Source: UBA1926 sp036732005 (GTDB lineage: Bacteria; Planctomycetota; Phycisphaerae; Phycisphaerales; UBA1924). From it: 64,000 bases of DNA. Under the pieces are notes generated by a model. It saw nothing but the letters and a program-made list of their open reading frames with translations. It was not told the origin of the DNA and ran no database searches. A program made the position numbers and the translations under genes. Every line of letters begins with the position of its first letter. Position 1 is the first letter of the stretch. Shown one piece after another: positions 33,411 through 42,619 of this stretch. The DNA lies in contig DAINDF010000001.1 in NCBI GenBank assembly GCA_036732005.1, forward strand, positions 496,001 through 560,000, given 5' to 3'.

Positions 33411-34685
33411 ATGATCGCGAAAGTCGTTCGCCGAGCCGCGGGGCTTTCGCCCCTGATTCTTCTGGCCCTCGTGCTGGCGGGGTGCTCGTCGGGCGGGTCG
33501 GCGCCCCGGGCGGAGGCCAAGGGCGTGTACTCGTTCTGGCCGCTGGCGCCCGCCGAGCCCCGCGTCCAGTTCGTCAAGGCGTTCCAGTCGAGTATGGATG
33601 TGACCCAGGAGCGGCAGAGCGCGTTCCAGGATCTGGTGTTCGGCGCCGAGTCGGCGGACGCCGCCGCGATCGAGAAGCCCTACGGGGTCGAGATCCGGGA
33701 CGGGAAGATCTATGTCTGCGACATCCGCCGGCCCGGGCTGGCGGTGCTGGACCTGCGGACGAGGCAGATGCGCCTCGTCGGCGTGCAGGGGGTGAACCGG
33801 CTGGCGCACCCGGTGGATGTCGCGGTGGCGGACGACGGGTACATCTACATCGCCGACAACGAGCGGAATGTGATCGTGGTGTACAACCCGCAGGAACGCT
33901 ACGAAACGGCGTTCGGCCGGCAGGGGCTGCGCCCGGTGAGCGTCGCGGTGCACGGGGACAGGCTGTATGTGTGCGATCTCGAGGGCCAGCGGGTCGAGAT
34001 CATGAACCGCAGGACCGGGGAGAAGATCGGGGAGTTCGGGAGCGTGGGGGACGGGGAGGGCCAGTTCCGCGTGCCGCTGTGCGTCGAGACCGACCGCCAG
34101 GGGTTCGTGTATGTCTCCGACATGATGCGCTCGAGGCTCCAGAAGTTCACGCCAGACGGCCAGTTCGTGGCGGCGTTCGGACAGTTGGGGGATGTCGCGG
34201 GCTCGTTCGCCCGGCCCAAGCAGCTGGCCGTGGACAACGACGGGATCGTGTATGTCGTCGACGCGGCGTTCCAGAATGTGCAGATGTTCAACGACGAGTT
34301 CTCGCTGCTGATGTCGTTCGGCTCGGCGGGCGAGTACCCCGGGGCGATGAACCTGCCGGTCGGGATCAGCGTGTCGGACGAGGGCGTGGACCTGGTCAAG
34401 GACCTGATCCACCCCGGGTTCGACGCCTACCGGCTCGTCGTGGTGACCAACCAGTTCGGGCCGTTCAAGGTGGCGATGTACGCCCTCGGGATGCGCAAGG
34501 ACGGGTGGTCGGTCGCCCAGTTGCACGCGAACTCGCTGGCCGAGGCGGGCGTCGGGCAGAACGAGACGCTCGCGCCGCTCCAGGACGACCCGGGCCGGGT
34601 GGCGCCCGACACGGTCGAGCCGCCGCAGGGCCCGGCCCCGAGCGGCGCGCCGGAGGAGGACGACGGGGGCGCGAGCGTTGGATGA
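33411..34685 (+). CDS. NHL-repeat beta-propeller lipoprotein
   Basis: This is a 424-residue protein. The lipobox LVLAGC gives a lipid-modified Cys. About six NHL-type blades follow (EKPYGVEIRDGKIYVCDIRRPGLAVLD, HPVDVAVADDGYIYIADNERNVIVVY and so on). NHL propellers bind proteins or glycans. The gene is the second of the cytochrome operon. It is followed, with an 8-base overlap, by the pentahaem lipoprotein, and a second NHL protein lies further down. In other bacteria NHL proteins are found beside extracellular multihaem cytochromes. Confidence 0.88.
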   Translation: MIAKVVRRAAGLSPLILLALVLAGCSSGGSAPRAEAKGVYSFWPLAPAEPRVQFVKAFQSSMDVTQERQSAFQDLVFGAESADAAAIEKPYGVEIRDGKIYVCDIRRPGLAVLDLRTRQMRLVGVQGVNRLAHPVDVAVADDGYIYIADNERNVIVVYNPQERYETAFGRQGLRPVSVAVHGDRLYVCDLEGQRVEIMNRRTGEKIGEFGSVGDGEGQFRVPLCVETDRQGFVYVSDMMRSRLQKFTPDGQFVAAFGQLGDVAGSFARPKQLAVDNDGIVYVVDAAFQNVQMFNDEFSLLMSFGSAGEYPGAMNLPVGISVSDEGVDLVKDLIHPGFDAYRLVVVTNQFGPFKVAMYALGMRKDGWSVAQLHANSLAEAGVGQNETLAPLQDDPGRVAPDTVEPPQGPAPSGAPEEDDGGASVG

Positions 34686-35316
34686 GCCCGGCTCCAGATC
34701 GACGGGCGAATCGCGGGCCCGCCGGCTCTGGCTGGCGGCGGCGGCGACGGGCGCGGGCGTGGTCTGGGCGGGCTGCTCTGTGGAGAAGCACTACGAACTG
34801 CTGAGCTTCTTCTTCGACGGCGTGCCGAACCCGAACCTGCTCCCGGTGCTCGCGGCGTCGGGCGACCCCGCGGCGATCCGGCTGAGCCCGACCTACACGG
34901 CGCACGAGCCGTTCATCGAGCAGCGGTGCGACGCGTGCCACGGGCAGCGGTTCGACATGACCGCGGTCGGGGCGGAGGTCTGCTTCGAGTGCCACCAGGG
35001 CGTGCAGGACGCGTACCCGTTCATGCACGGGCCCGTGGTGGTGGGCGTGTGCCTGTGGTGCCATGTGCCGCACGAGTCGGCCTACCCGGCGCTGCTGAAG
35101 AGCGACGGGCGTTCGGTGTGCACGCAGTGCCACGAGCCGGGGCTGCTGAGCGTGGACCGGGTGCCGGAGCACGCGGACGAGTCGGCCTCGTGCGTGGACT
35201 GTCATGTCGGGCACGGGAGCGAGGACCGCTTCCTGCTGAAGAAGGACCGTCCGCCCGCGGGGGGTGCGGGCGCAGGCTTGCAGGCCCGCGGGGAGGCGGG
35301 CAACCCCGAGGGCTGA
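34678..35316 (+). CDS. Pentahaem cytochrome c lipoprotein
   Basis: This is a 212-residue protein starting at TTG, 8 bases inside the preceding gene; no better in-frame start exists before the signal sequence. The signal region WLAAAATGAGVVWAGC ends in a lipobox Cys. Five CXXCH motifs are present: CDACH, CFECH, CLWCH, CTQCH and CVDCH. Its membrane anchoring and place next to a beta-barrel gene suggest it feeds electrons into the barrel from the periplasmic face, as in porin-cytochrome complexes; that is inference. Confidence 0.87.
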   Translation: MDEPGSRSTGESRARRLWLAAAATGAGVVWAGCSVEKHYELLSFFFDGVPNPNLLPVLAASGDPAAIRLSPTYTAHEPFIEQRCDACHGQRFDMTAVGAEVCFECHQGVQDAYPFMHGPVVVGVCLWCHVPHESAYPALLKSDGRSVCTQCHEPGLLSVDRVPEHADESASCVDCHVGHGSEDRFLLKKDRPPAGGAGAGLQARGEAGNPEG

Positions 35317-35322
35317 GTTCCG

Positions 35323-37350
35323 GTGCGTCGGCAGGCGTGCAACCCGGGTCTGCTCGCGGCCGCCGCGGCGTTGGCGGCGCCCGGAGTCTGCCGCGCGCAG
35401 CCGGTCCAGGAGGAGGGGCCGGTCATCATCGGAGAGCGTGAGCAGCGGCTGCGGTGGTTCATCCTGGACGACTTCAGCGCCTCGCTGGATTTCTACGCGA
35501 GGTACGACCGGAACAGCATCGACTCCGAGGGGCTCGGCACGCGGGAGGACGAGGAGCTGCTGTTCCGCGAATCGGTGGGGATCGACTCGCGGTTCTTCCT
35601 GGGGCATCCGAACCTGGTCGATGTCACGGCTCAGGCGAGCCTCGGCATCGAGGACAACTTCATCGACAGCGAGACGGAGGGTCTGGAGAACGAGCACGAG
35701 ACCAGCCTCTTCAACGAGTTCAACATCAACGCCCTGGTGCTCGGGGCGGGCCCCGCGCCGGTAACGCTGTTCGCGAGGCGGAACGAGTCGCTTCTCGACC
35801 GGGCGTTCATCGGGTCGGTGGACAGCCGCACGACGGAGTTCGGCGGGTTTGTCCGGACCTTCCTTGACACGGCGCCGACGACGATCGGGTACACGCACCG
35901 GATCGAGGAGCAGGACGACGCGCTCGGGCTCAACGACGACACCCTGACGCAGGACACTTTCACCGTCCAGACGATCTGGTCGCCGAACGACCGGCACAGC
36001 CTCTCGTTCGACTACACGCTCGATTTCGTGGACGAGGCGCGTGCCAACGCGTTCGACACGAGCTTCACCCGGCACGACGCGACGCTGATCCACGAGTACA
36101 AGTTCGGCGCCGACGAGCGGCACAACCTCCGCAGCAGCCTGAGGCTGCTCGACCAGAGCGGGGACTTCGAGCAGCGGACGGCTCGGCTGTTCGAGACGCT
36201 GACGCTGCGGCACACGGACACCTTCGAGACGCGCTACGACCTGACGCTCGAGGACCGGGACATCCGCGGGCAGTCGCAGAACAACTACCGCGGGCTGGTG
36301 ACCGCGCGGCACGAGCTGTTCGACAGCCTGGTGACCACAGCGACGGCGGGCGCGAGCCGGTTCGAGCTTTCGGACGAGAACTTCACGAGCGATGAGTACC
36401 GCGCCGGGGTCGACTGGGAGTACACCAAGCGGGTCCCCCTGGGACGGTTCGACGCGACGCTCGGGCTGAATTATGCGATGCAGGAGGACTCGTCGCGGGG
36501 TGAGGAGATCCAGTTCCTCGACGCCCCGCGGACCTTTCCCCCGGCCGCGCCGATCCTGCTGACCGGGGCGAACATCCTGCCGAATAGCGTGGTGGTGACC
36601 GATTCGAGCGGCGTCCGGCGGTATGTCGACGGGCTGGACTACCGCCAGCGGGACTTCGCGGACCGCATCGAGATCTCGCGGATCGTGGGCGGCAACATCA
36701 CCGACGGCGAGACCGTGCTGATCGACTACACGCTCGGCCCAGAGCCGGCGGCGACGATCGATACCTTCGCGTTCAACATCGGCACGCGCTACACGATCGA
36801 CGAGGGGCCCCTGACAGGGCTGTCTCCGTACGCGGAGTACCGGGATGTCTCGCAGGAGATCAGCCCGTCGAGCCCGACGCGGATCCCGTTTGACATCCGC
36901 TCGTTCCGGGGCGGCGCGGACTACCGCGTCGGGCGGTTCACCTTCAACGGAGAGTACGAGAACCAGGACAGTTCGATCTCCCCGTTCGACGCCTACCGGG
37001 CCTCGGCGAGGTACGACCACAGGCTGGGTATCAACGCGTTCTTCCGGGCCGATCTCTCGCACGAGACGATCGACTTCCAGGACGACGGTTCAAAGATCGA
37101 TCTGGACCGGGCCCTCGTCGAGTACGGCTACCAGTTCGCGTCGGGGCTCCAGATCCGGCTCCGGGCCCTTTACCGCTATGAGCAGGACAGCCTCGCCGGG
37201 GACACGGAGGGCTTTGAGCAGTCGGTCGAACTCGACTGGCAGATCCGCCAGACCAGGATCTTCGCGTCGCTCCGCAACGCCATGCTGGAGAGCGAGAATG
37301 AAACAAGCGACTCGCAGACTCTCATCTTCGGGCTCCGCCGCGAGTTCTGA
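35323..37350 (+). CDS. Outer-membrane beta-barrel protein of a putative porin-cytochrome conduit
   Basis: This 675-residue protein starts with GTG 6 bases after the cytochrome stop. Signal peptide to about residue 25 (LLAAAAALAAPGVCRAQ). The rest alternates polar and hydrophobic residues in 8-12 residue strands with short acidic turns (DFYARYDRNSID, FTRHDATLIHEYKFGADERHNLRSSLRLL) and ends in ...LIFGLRREF, a typical C-terminal Phe signature for Bam-dependent barrels. Length and strand count suit a large barrel of the MtrB/PioB class, but no family-specific motif was recognised. The gene overlaps the next by 53 bases. Confidence 0.83.
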   Translation: MRRQACNPGLLAAAAALAAPGVCRAQPVQEEGPVIIGEREQRLRWFILDDFSASLDFYARYDRNSIDSEGLGTREDEELLFRESVGIDSRFFLGHPNLVDVTAQASLGIEDNFIDSETEGLENEHETSLFNEFNINALVLGAGPAPVTLFARRNESLLDRAFIGSVDSRTTEFGGFVRTFLDTAPTTIGYTHRIEEQDDALGLNDDTLTQDTFTVQTIWSPNDRHSLSFDYTLDFVDEARANAFDTSFTRHDATLIHEYKFGADERHNLRSSLRLLDQSGDFEQRTARLFETLTLRHTDTFETRYDLTLEDRDIRGQSQNNYRGLVTARHELFDSLVTTATAGASRFELSDENFTSDEYRAGVDWEYTKRVPLGRFDATLGLNYAMQEDSSRGEEIQFLDAPRTFPPAAPILLTGANILPNSVVVTDSSGVRRYVDGLDYRQRDFADRIEISRIVGGNITDGETVLIDYTLGPEPAATIDTFAFNIGTRYTIDEGPLTGLSPYAEYRDVSQEISPSSPTRIPFDIRSFRGGADYRVGRFTFNGEYENQDSSISPFDAYRASARYDHRLGINAFFRADLSHETIDFQDDGSKIDLDRALVEYGYQFASGLQIRLRALYRYEQDSLAGDTEGFEQSVELDWQIRQTRIFASLRNAMLESENETSDSQTLIFGLRREF

Positions 37351-38434
37351 TCGACGCGCGGGCCCGGGCGCGGCGCTCGCGCTGGTCGCCGGCGTAGCGC
37401 TCGGCGGGTGCGCCAGCAAGCCGGGGGTGATCTTCCAGCGTGCCGATCAGGCCATCCAGTGGCCCGCGCCGCCGGATCCGCCGCGGATCGGGTTCATGGG
37501 TTCGATCGTCTCCTCCGAAGACCTCCGCCCCGGGCGTTCGGCCGGGCAGGGCTTCTTTGATGTGATCTTCGGGCGCAAACCCGCGCAGGGGATGGTCAGC
37601 CCGATCGCGGTCGCCGTGGGGCCCGGGGGGCGTGTGTTCGTCGCCGACCCCGGTGTGCGCGGGGTGCATGTGTTCGATCTCGAGTCCCGGGCCTACGAGG
37701 TCTGGAGGCCCCCGGCGGAGGTGAGCCCGTTCACCCAGCCGGTGGGGCTGGCCGCGCTCGAGGGCGGCGGCCTGCTCGTCTCCGATTCGGCCGACGCGGC
37801 CCTGTTCGTGTTTGACGAGGAAGGCGGGTTTGTCGGCACCGTGGGGGATGGGCTGCTCCAACGGCCCGTCGGGGTGGCGGTCGACGAGACGGGAGGCCGG
37901 GTCTTTGTCGCCGACGCCGCGGCCCACCTCGTCGTCGTGCTCGCCATGGACGGGGAGGAGATCGCCCGGTTCGGCGGCCGCGGCACGGGCCCGGGCGAGT
38001 TCAACTTCCCGACGCACCTCGCGCTCGGCGCGGACGGGTCCGTGTTCGTGGCCGACACGCTGAACTTCCGCGTGCAGGCGTTCGCCCCGGACCTCTCCCC
38101 CCGGCTGTCGATCGGGAGCAAGGGCGACCTGCCGGGGTATTTCGCCCAGCCCAAGGGGATCGCCGTGGACGCCGCGGGACGGGTCTTTGTCGTGGACGCG
38201 CACTTCGAGGCGGTCCAGATCTTCGACCCGGGCGGCGTGCTGCTGATGGCGTTCGGGCGGGAGGGGTCGGGCCCCGGGGAGTTCTGGCTGCCCGCGGGGC
38301 TGAATATTGACAAAAGAGGGTGGATTTGGATCGCCGATTCCTACAATCGGAGAGTCCAGGCCTTCGCGTATGTCGGCCCGGATGAGGATGGCCAGCCCGC
38401 CCAGCCCGAGGCGGACCCGGGGGACGCCCGATGA
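37298..38434 (+). CDS. Second NHL-repeat beta-propeller lipoprotein
   Basis: This is a 378-residue protein. Starting MKQATRRL, it has a signal sequence with lipobox VALGGC, then six NHL blades (for example FPTHLALGADGSVFVADTLNFRVQAFA and QPKGIAVDAAGRVFVVDAHFEAVQIFD). The start lies inside the barrel gene; an upstream extension would be out of keeping with a lipoprotein signal. It is coupled to the next gene by an ATGA overlap. Function is as for the other NHL protein: probably scaffolding or binding at the cell surface. Confidence 0.87.
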   Translation: MKQATRRLSSSGSAASSDRRAGPGAALALVAGVALGGCASKPGVIFQRADQAIQWPAPPDPPRIGFMGSIVSSEDLRPGRSAGQGFFDVIFGRKPAQGMVSPIAVAVGPGGRVFVADPGVRGVHVFDLESRAYEVWRPPAEVSPFTQPVGLAALEGGGLLVSDSADAALFVFDEEGGFVGTVGDGLLQRPVGVAVDETGGRVFVADAAAHLVVVLAMDGEEIARFGGRGTGPGEFNFPTHLALGADGSVFVADTLNFRVQAFAPDLSPRLSIGSKGDLPGYFAQPKGIAVDAAGRVFVVDAHFEAVQIFDPGGVLLMAFGREGSGPGEFWLPAGLNIDKRGWIWIADSYNRRVQAFAYVGPDEDGQPAQPEADPGDAR

Positions 38435-40065
38435 GAGGCCCGACGCGAGGCCCCACGAGAGGCCGCTTGTGGAGCATGATCCCGCTGCTCGCCGCGGCGT
38501 CGGCGCCGGGGCAGTTCCAGAGTGTGGTGGACAGCCCCCATAACCTCTCGGCGTTCGGGCCGGGCTCGGTCCGGGCTTCCTCGGAGGCCCAGGTCTGCAT
38601 CTTCTGCCACGCGCCGCACAATTCCTCTCCGGTCAAGCCGCTCTGGAACCGGGCGATGCCGGTGGACGCCTACGCGATCTACACGAGCCGGGCGCTCGAC
38701 GCCTCGCCGGGACAGCCGACGGGCATGTCCAAGATGTGCCTCTCGTGCCACGACGGCACGATCGCGCTAGGGGCGGTGGTGTCGAGGCCGATGCCGATCC
38801 AGATGGCGGGCGGCGTCACCACCATGCCGGCCGGGCCCGGGCTGATCGGCACGGACCTGCGCGACGATCACCCGATCTCGTTCCGGTACGACGCCTCGCT
38901 CGCCGCGGCCGACCCGAAACTGCGCGACCCTTCGCTGCTGCCGCACGAGATCAGCCTCGACGCCAACAGCGAGTTGCAGTGCACCTCCTGCCACGACGCG
39001 CACAACAACATCCACGGCGACTTCCTCGTGATGAGCAATGTCGGCGCCCAGTTGTGCGTGCAATGCCACCAGATGGGCTTCACCTCCATCCCCGAGCACC
39101 AGGACTGCGCCTCGTGCCATGTCTCCCACGGCTCGCCGAGCGGGCCCTACCTGCTCAAGTCCGAGAACATCGGGCAGACCTGCCTCGGCTGCCACGACGG
39201 GGGGCACGGGGCCACGAACATCGCGACGGACATCCTCCGGGCCTATTCCCACGAGACTTTCAGCCCAGTCGATCCGCCCGATCCGCAGAGCAGCCACGCC
39301 TCGTGCGCCGACTGCCACGAGCCGCACACGATGACCATCTCGTCGGGCCCGGCGCCGGATGTCCCGGGGAACTTCGGGCTCATCGACGGGGTGAGCGCGT
39401 CGGGCGCCGCGGTGGTGCAGGCGGCGACGGAGTACGAGGTCTGCTTCAAGTGCCACGCGAACACCAACCCCGTGCAGCCCATGGTCCCGCGGCAGGCGAG
39501 CCAGAACAACACGCGGCTCGAGTTCGACCCCAGCGCGATCTCGTTCCACCCCGTCGAGGTCCCGGGGCGGAACCCCGATGTCCCCAGCCTCAAGCCCGGA
39601 TGGAACGAGGGGAGCCTCGTGCGGTGCAGCGATTGCCACGGCTCGAACAGCGGGTCGGCCTCGGGCGGGGGCGGGCCCGACGGGGTGCACGGATCGATCC
39701 ACGCGGGGCTGCTGGTGGCGAACTACTCGACCGCCGACTTCACGCCCGAGAGCCCGCAGGCGTACGCCCTCTGCTACATGTGCCACGACCGGAACAGCAT
39801 CCTGAACGACGAGTCGTTCCCCGAGCACCGCAAGCACATCGTCGAGGAGCGGGCCTCCTGCGCCGCCTGCCACGATTCCCACGGCATCGCCTCGATCAAC
39901 GGGTCGGCGAACCGCAACATCCACCTGATCAACTTCGACACCTCGGTCGTGCTCCCCGACCCCGGCACGGGCCGGCTCGAGTTCATCGACCAGGGGATCC
40001 TGGCCGGGACCTGCACGCTGCGCTGCCACGGCGAGAATCACAACGACGAGCGCTACCCCGATTGA
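38431..40065 (+). CDS. Dodecahaem cytochrome c with N-terminal OmcE-like module
   Basis: This is a 544-residue protein. It has 11 CXXCH motifs (CIFCH, CLSCH, CTSCH, CVQCH, CASCH, CLGCH, CADCH, CFKCH, CSDCH, CYMCH, CAACH) and one terminal CTLRCH (CX3CH). The first 200 residues (SPHNLS, CIFCHAPHN...LWNRA, CLSCHDGTIALGA, GTDLRDDHPISF, LCVQCH) mirror the short tetrahaem protein at 32563. The C-terminal 130 residues resemble the cytochrome at 1-861. It may connect filament and conduit. A signal peptide precedes (LWSMIPLLAAASAPG). It ends the operon. Confidence 0.9.
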   Translation: MRGPTRGPTRGRLWSMIPLLAAASAPGQFQSVVDSPHNLSAFGPGSVRASSEAQVCIFCHAPHNSSPVKPLWNRAMPVDAYAIYTSRALDASPGQPTGMSKMCLSCHDGTIALGAVVSRPMPIQMAGGVTTMPAGPGLIGTDLRDDHPISFRYDASLAAADPKLRDPSLLPHEISLDANSELQCTSCHDAHNNIHGDFLVMSNVGAQLCVQCHQMGFTSIPEHQDCASCHVSHGSPSGPYLLKSENIGQTCLGCHDGGHGATNIATDILRAYSHETFSPVDPPDPQSSHASCADCHEPHTMTISSGPAPDVPGNFGLIDGVSASGAAVVQAATEYEVCFKCHANTNPVQPMVPRQASQNNTRLEFDPSAISFHPVEVPGRNPDVPSLKPGWNEGSLVRCSDCHGSNSGSASGGGGPDGVHGSIHAGLLVANYSTADFTPESPQAYALCYMCHDRNSILNDESFPEHRKHIVEERASCAACHDSHGIASINGSANRNIHLINFDTSVVLPDPGTGRLEFIDQGILAGTCTLRCHGENHNDERYPD

Positions 40066-40109
40066 ACCCGCGCCCGGGGCCCGCGCGTCGACGCCGGGCG
40101 ACCGCGCCC

Positions 40110-41303
40110 TCAGCGGGCCACGAACGCGAGCTTCTCTCGCACCTCGCCCGTGAGCACCGCCCCCTCCGCGTGCACCGCGAGCGCCGTCCCGGGCTCGGCG
40201 TGGTCACCCCGGACGATCGCGAAGCACGCCGGCACGCCGCCCAGCATCGGGCTGATCGTCGAGCTTGTCACGACCCCCACCGCGTCCCCGACGGGGTCGT
40301 CGGCGCGGAAAACCTGGGCCCCGCCCACGGGCTGGCGCGCCATCCCGTGCTCGTCCCGAAGGGCCCCGCCCGCCGGCGCGAACGCGACGAGCCGCTGCTT
40401 GGGCTTGCCCAGGTTGTGCATGCGGGTGACCACCTCCTGGCCCAGGAAGCAGCCCTTGCGGAAGCTGACCCGGCTGTCGAGCACCCCGGTCTCCGCGGGC
40501 AGGCTCTCCGTGGCGAAGTCGATGTTGAAGAGGGGCGTGCCGGCCTCGATCCGGGCCGTGTTGTACGCCAGCCACCCCGCCGGGCGCAGGCGGACGCGGG
40601 ACGCGATCGACCCGGGCTCCTCCCCGTCGTGCGGCTGGCCGACCTCGACCAGCCTGCGGTAAACCTCGCTCGCGGCGTCCGTCGCCATGGTCAGTTCAAG
40701 GCCCAGTTCGCCCGCGGAATCGCAGCGCTCGACGATGACCTCCCGCCCGGCCACCTCGACGACCGAGGCCGACCCATGCGACAGATCGCCGAGCGGAACC
40801 CCCGCCCGAGGCGACGAGACGGCGGAGAGGAGGTCCAGCGAATTCGGCCCGTGCAGCGCGAGGCGGTGGGCCCGCTCGCTGTGGTCGTGGATCGCGACAT
40901 CCTCGGTGATGACATACGCCGAGAGCGACTCGATCGTCGCGTCGACGGCGTGGGCGTCGAGGTCGATGAGCACGCGTCCCTCAAGACCCAGCACGCGCAT
41001 ATCCGAGACGATCCGCCCCTTGCGGTTCAGCCAGAACGAGTGCCTCCAGCGGTACGGTTCGAGCGCCTTGAGGTCCTGGGTCAGCATGCTGTTGAGGAAC
41101 GGCAGGCGGTCCTCCCCGGCGATCTCGATCGTGCCCCGGTGGGGTTGGTCGAGCAGCACGCAGGCCTTGCGGATCGCGGCGTACTCGAAATCGAGCTCCC
41201 CGAACGACTCGACCAGTTCGATGTGCAGGTCGATCGGGCCGTAGGGCAGCATGACCGCCTCGGCCTGCAGGTGCGTCTCGCGGAGTGGGCTGACATGCGC
41301 CAT
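40110..41303 (-). CDS. ygfZ: YgfZ/GcvT-domain folate-binding protein
   Basis: This is a 397-residue protein. The family signature KGCFLGQEVVTRMHNLGKPKQ carries the conserved Cys of YgfZ, as in K-G-C-Y-x-G-Q-E. The N-terminal half (LLDQPHRGTIEIAGEDRLPFLNSMLTQDL) is the GcvT fold. YgfZ proteins help repair or assemble Fe-S clusters with tetrahydrofolate. True GcvT is less likely because no glycine-cleavage genes are near. The start MAHVSPL was chosen; an upstream ATG reads through into the promoter of the divergent gene. Confidence 0.82.
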   Translation of the reverse strand: MAHVSPLRETHLQAEAVMLPYGPIDLHIELVESFGELDFEYAAIRKACVLLDQPHRGTIEIAGEDRLPFLNSMLTQDLKALEPYRWRHSFWLNRKGRIVSDMRVLGLEGRVLIDLDAHAVDATIESLSAYVITEDVAIHDHSERAHRLALHGPNSLDLLSAVSSPRAGVPLGDLSHGSASVVEVAGREVIVERCDSAGELGLELTMATDAASEVYRRLVEVGQPHDGEEPGSIASRVRLRPAGWLAYNTARIEAGTPLFNIDFATESLPAETGVLDSRVSFRKGCFLGQEVVTRMHNLGKPKQRLVAFAPAGGALRDEHGMARQPVGGAQVFRADDPVGDAVGVVTSSTISPMLGGVPACFAIVRGDHAEPGTALAVHAEGAVLTGEVREKLAFVAR

Positions 41304-41419
41304 CGGTCTGTTCGCTCCTCGGTGGGCCATCGTGAAACCGCGGGCCCCCGAGCATGGTACGCTTTCGTATTCCAGAACACGCCGGCCCCGGACGAGCCGC
41401 GCCAGCAACGGAGGAACCC

Positions 41420-42502
41420 GTGAATACCGACCTGCTCAAACGACTCTGCGAAACCCCCGGGGTGCCGGGGCGCGAGGAACGCGTCCGCGACCTGATCAAG
41501 GCCGAGGTCCAGGGCCTGTTCGATGAGGTCCAGACCGACGCGATGGGGTCGCTGATCTGCCGCCGCGCCCCCCGCGTCGCGGGCAAGGGCGCCGGCGCCA
41601 AGAAGCGGGCCGTCCGTGGAGAGCCCCGGCGGATCATGCAGTTGTGCCACATGGACGAGATCGGGTTCTATGTGCGCCACATCGACGACAAGGGGTTCCT
41701 CTGGCTCGACCCCGCCGGCGGGTTCGACCCCCGCAACCTCTTCAGCCGCCGCGTGCTGGTCTGCACCGAGGACGGGGATTTCAAGGGCGTGATGAACCCC
41801 GGCGGAAGGCCCGTGCACATCTCGACGCCCGAGGAACGCAACAAGGTGCCGCAGGTCAAGGAGTTCTTCGTCGATATCGGCCTTGGGGGCGAGGAGGCCA
41901 GGAAGCGGATCAAGGTCGGCGACTTCGTCGTCATGGACGAGCCCTTCATCGAGATGGGCGACAAGCTCGTCTCCAAGGCGATGGACAACCGCGTCGCCTG
42001 CTGGCTCGGCATCGAGTCCGTGCGCAAGCTGGTCAAGAGCGGCACCGGCCACGCCTGCGAGGTGGTCGTGGCCTTCACAACACAGGAAGAAGTCGGCCTG
42101 CGCGGCGCCCGGACCGCCGCGTACGCGGTCAAGCCCGACATCGGCCTGGGGATCGATGTCACGCTTTCCTGCGATACGCCGGGCGTGCCCGAGAGCGAGG
42201 CGGTGACCCGCCAGGGGCAGGGCTTCGCGCTGCACCTGAAGGACTCGAGCTTCATCTCCGACCACGCCCTCGCGTCGCAGGTCGAGGCGATCGCGAAGAA
42301 GAAGCGGATCCCCTACCAGCGGTCGATCCTCGCCGCCGGGGGGCAGGACGGCGCCGCCGCCCAGCAGGCCGCCGCGGGCGCCAAGGCCGTCGGGATCACC
42401 GTCGGCACACGGTACATCCACACCGTGACCGAGATGATCGACCGGCGCGACCTGCAGGCCGCCTGCGACATCCTCGCCGCGGTCATGGGCGAAGCGAAGT
42501 AG
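41420..42502 (+). CDS. M42-family metallo-aminopeptidase
   Basis: This 360-residue enzyme starts with GTG after GGAGGAA. Binuclear zinc ligands can be placed: His77 (QLCHMDEIGF), bridging Asp189 (KAMDNR), catalytic Glu223 with Glu224 (TQEEVGLRGA), Asp246 (GIDVT) and His334 (RYIHTVTEMID). M42 enzymes (glutamyl aminopeptidase/PepA-TET type) trim short peptides as large oligomers. A strong hairpin terminator follows. Confidence 0.93.
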   Translation: MNTDLLKRLCETPGVPGREERVRDLIKAEVQGLFDEVQTDAMGSLICRRAPRVAGKGAGAKKRAVRGEPRRIMQLCHMDEIGFYVRHIDDKGFLWLDPAGGFDPRNLFSRRVLVCTEDGDFKGVMNPGGRPVHISTPEERNKVPQVKEFFVDIGLGGEEARKRIKVGDFVVMDEPFIEMGDKLVSKAMDNRVACWLGIESVRKLVKSGTGHACEVVVAFTTQEEVGLRGARTAAYAVKPDIGLGIDVTLSCDTPGVPESEAVTRQGQGFALHLKDSSFISDHALASQVEAIAKKKRIPYQRSILAAGGQDGAAAQQAAAGAKAVGITVGTRYIHTVTEMIDRRDLQAACDILAAVMGEAK

Positions 42503-42555
42503 GAAAACCCGGGTCCATCGACAAGTTCGGGCCCGGGAACCCCGCACGAGCACGA

Positions 42556-42590
42556 GAAGGCCCACGCCCCGGACGCGTGGGCCTTCTTCG
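42556..42590. terminator. Hairpin terminator between the M42 peptidase and the GT2-Idi gene
   Basis: A 12-bp stem (GAAGGCCCACGC / GCGTGGGCCTTC) with a 7-base loop separates convergent genes. The T run is short (TTC), so it may serve both directions weakly. Confidence 0.7.
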
Positions 42591-42619
42591 CATGAACCGA
42601 CGGGCAATCAGGCCCCGCT

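Noticed and set aside
38736..41423. An 895-residue open frame overlapping the 12-haem cytochrome and the YgfZ gene
   Set aside because: Arg-rich in the +2 frame of the cytochrome and antisense to YgfZ; both real genes carry clear motifs.
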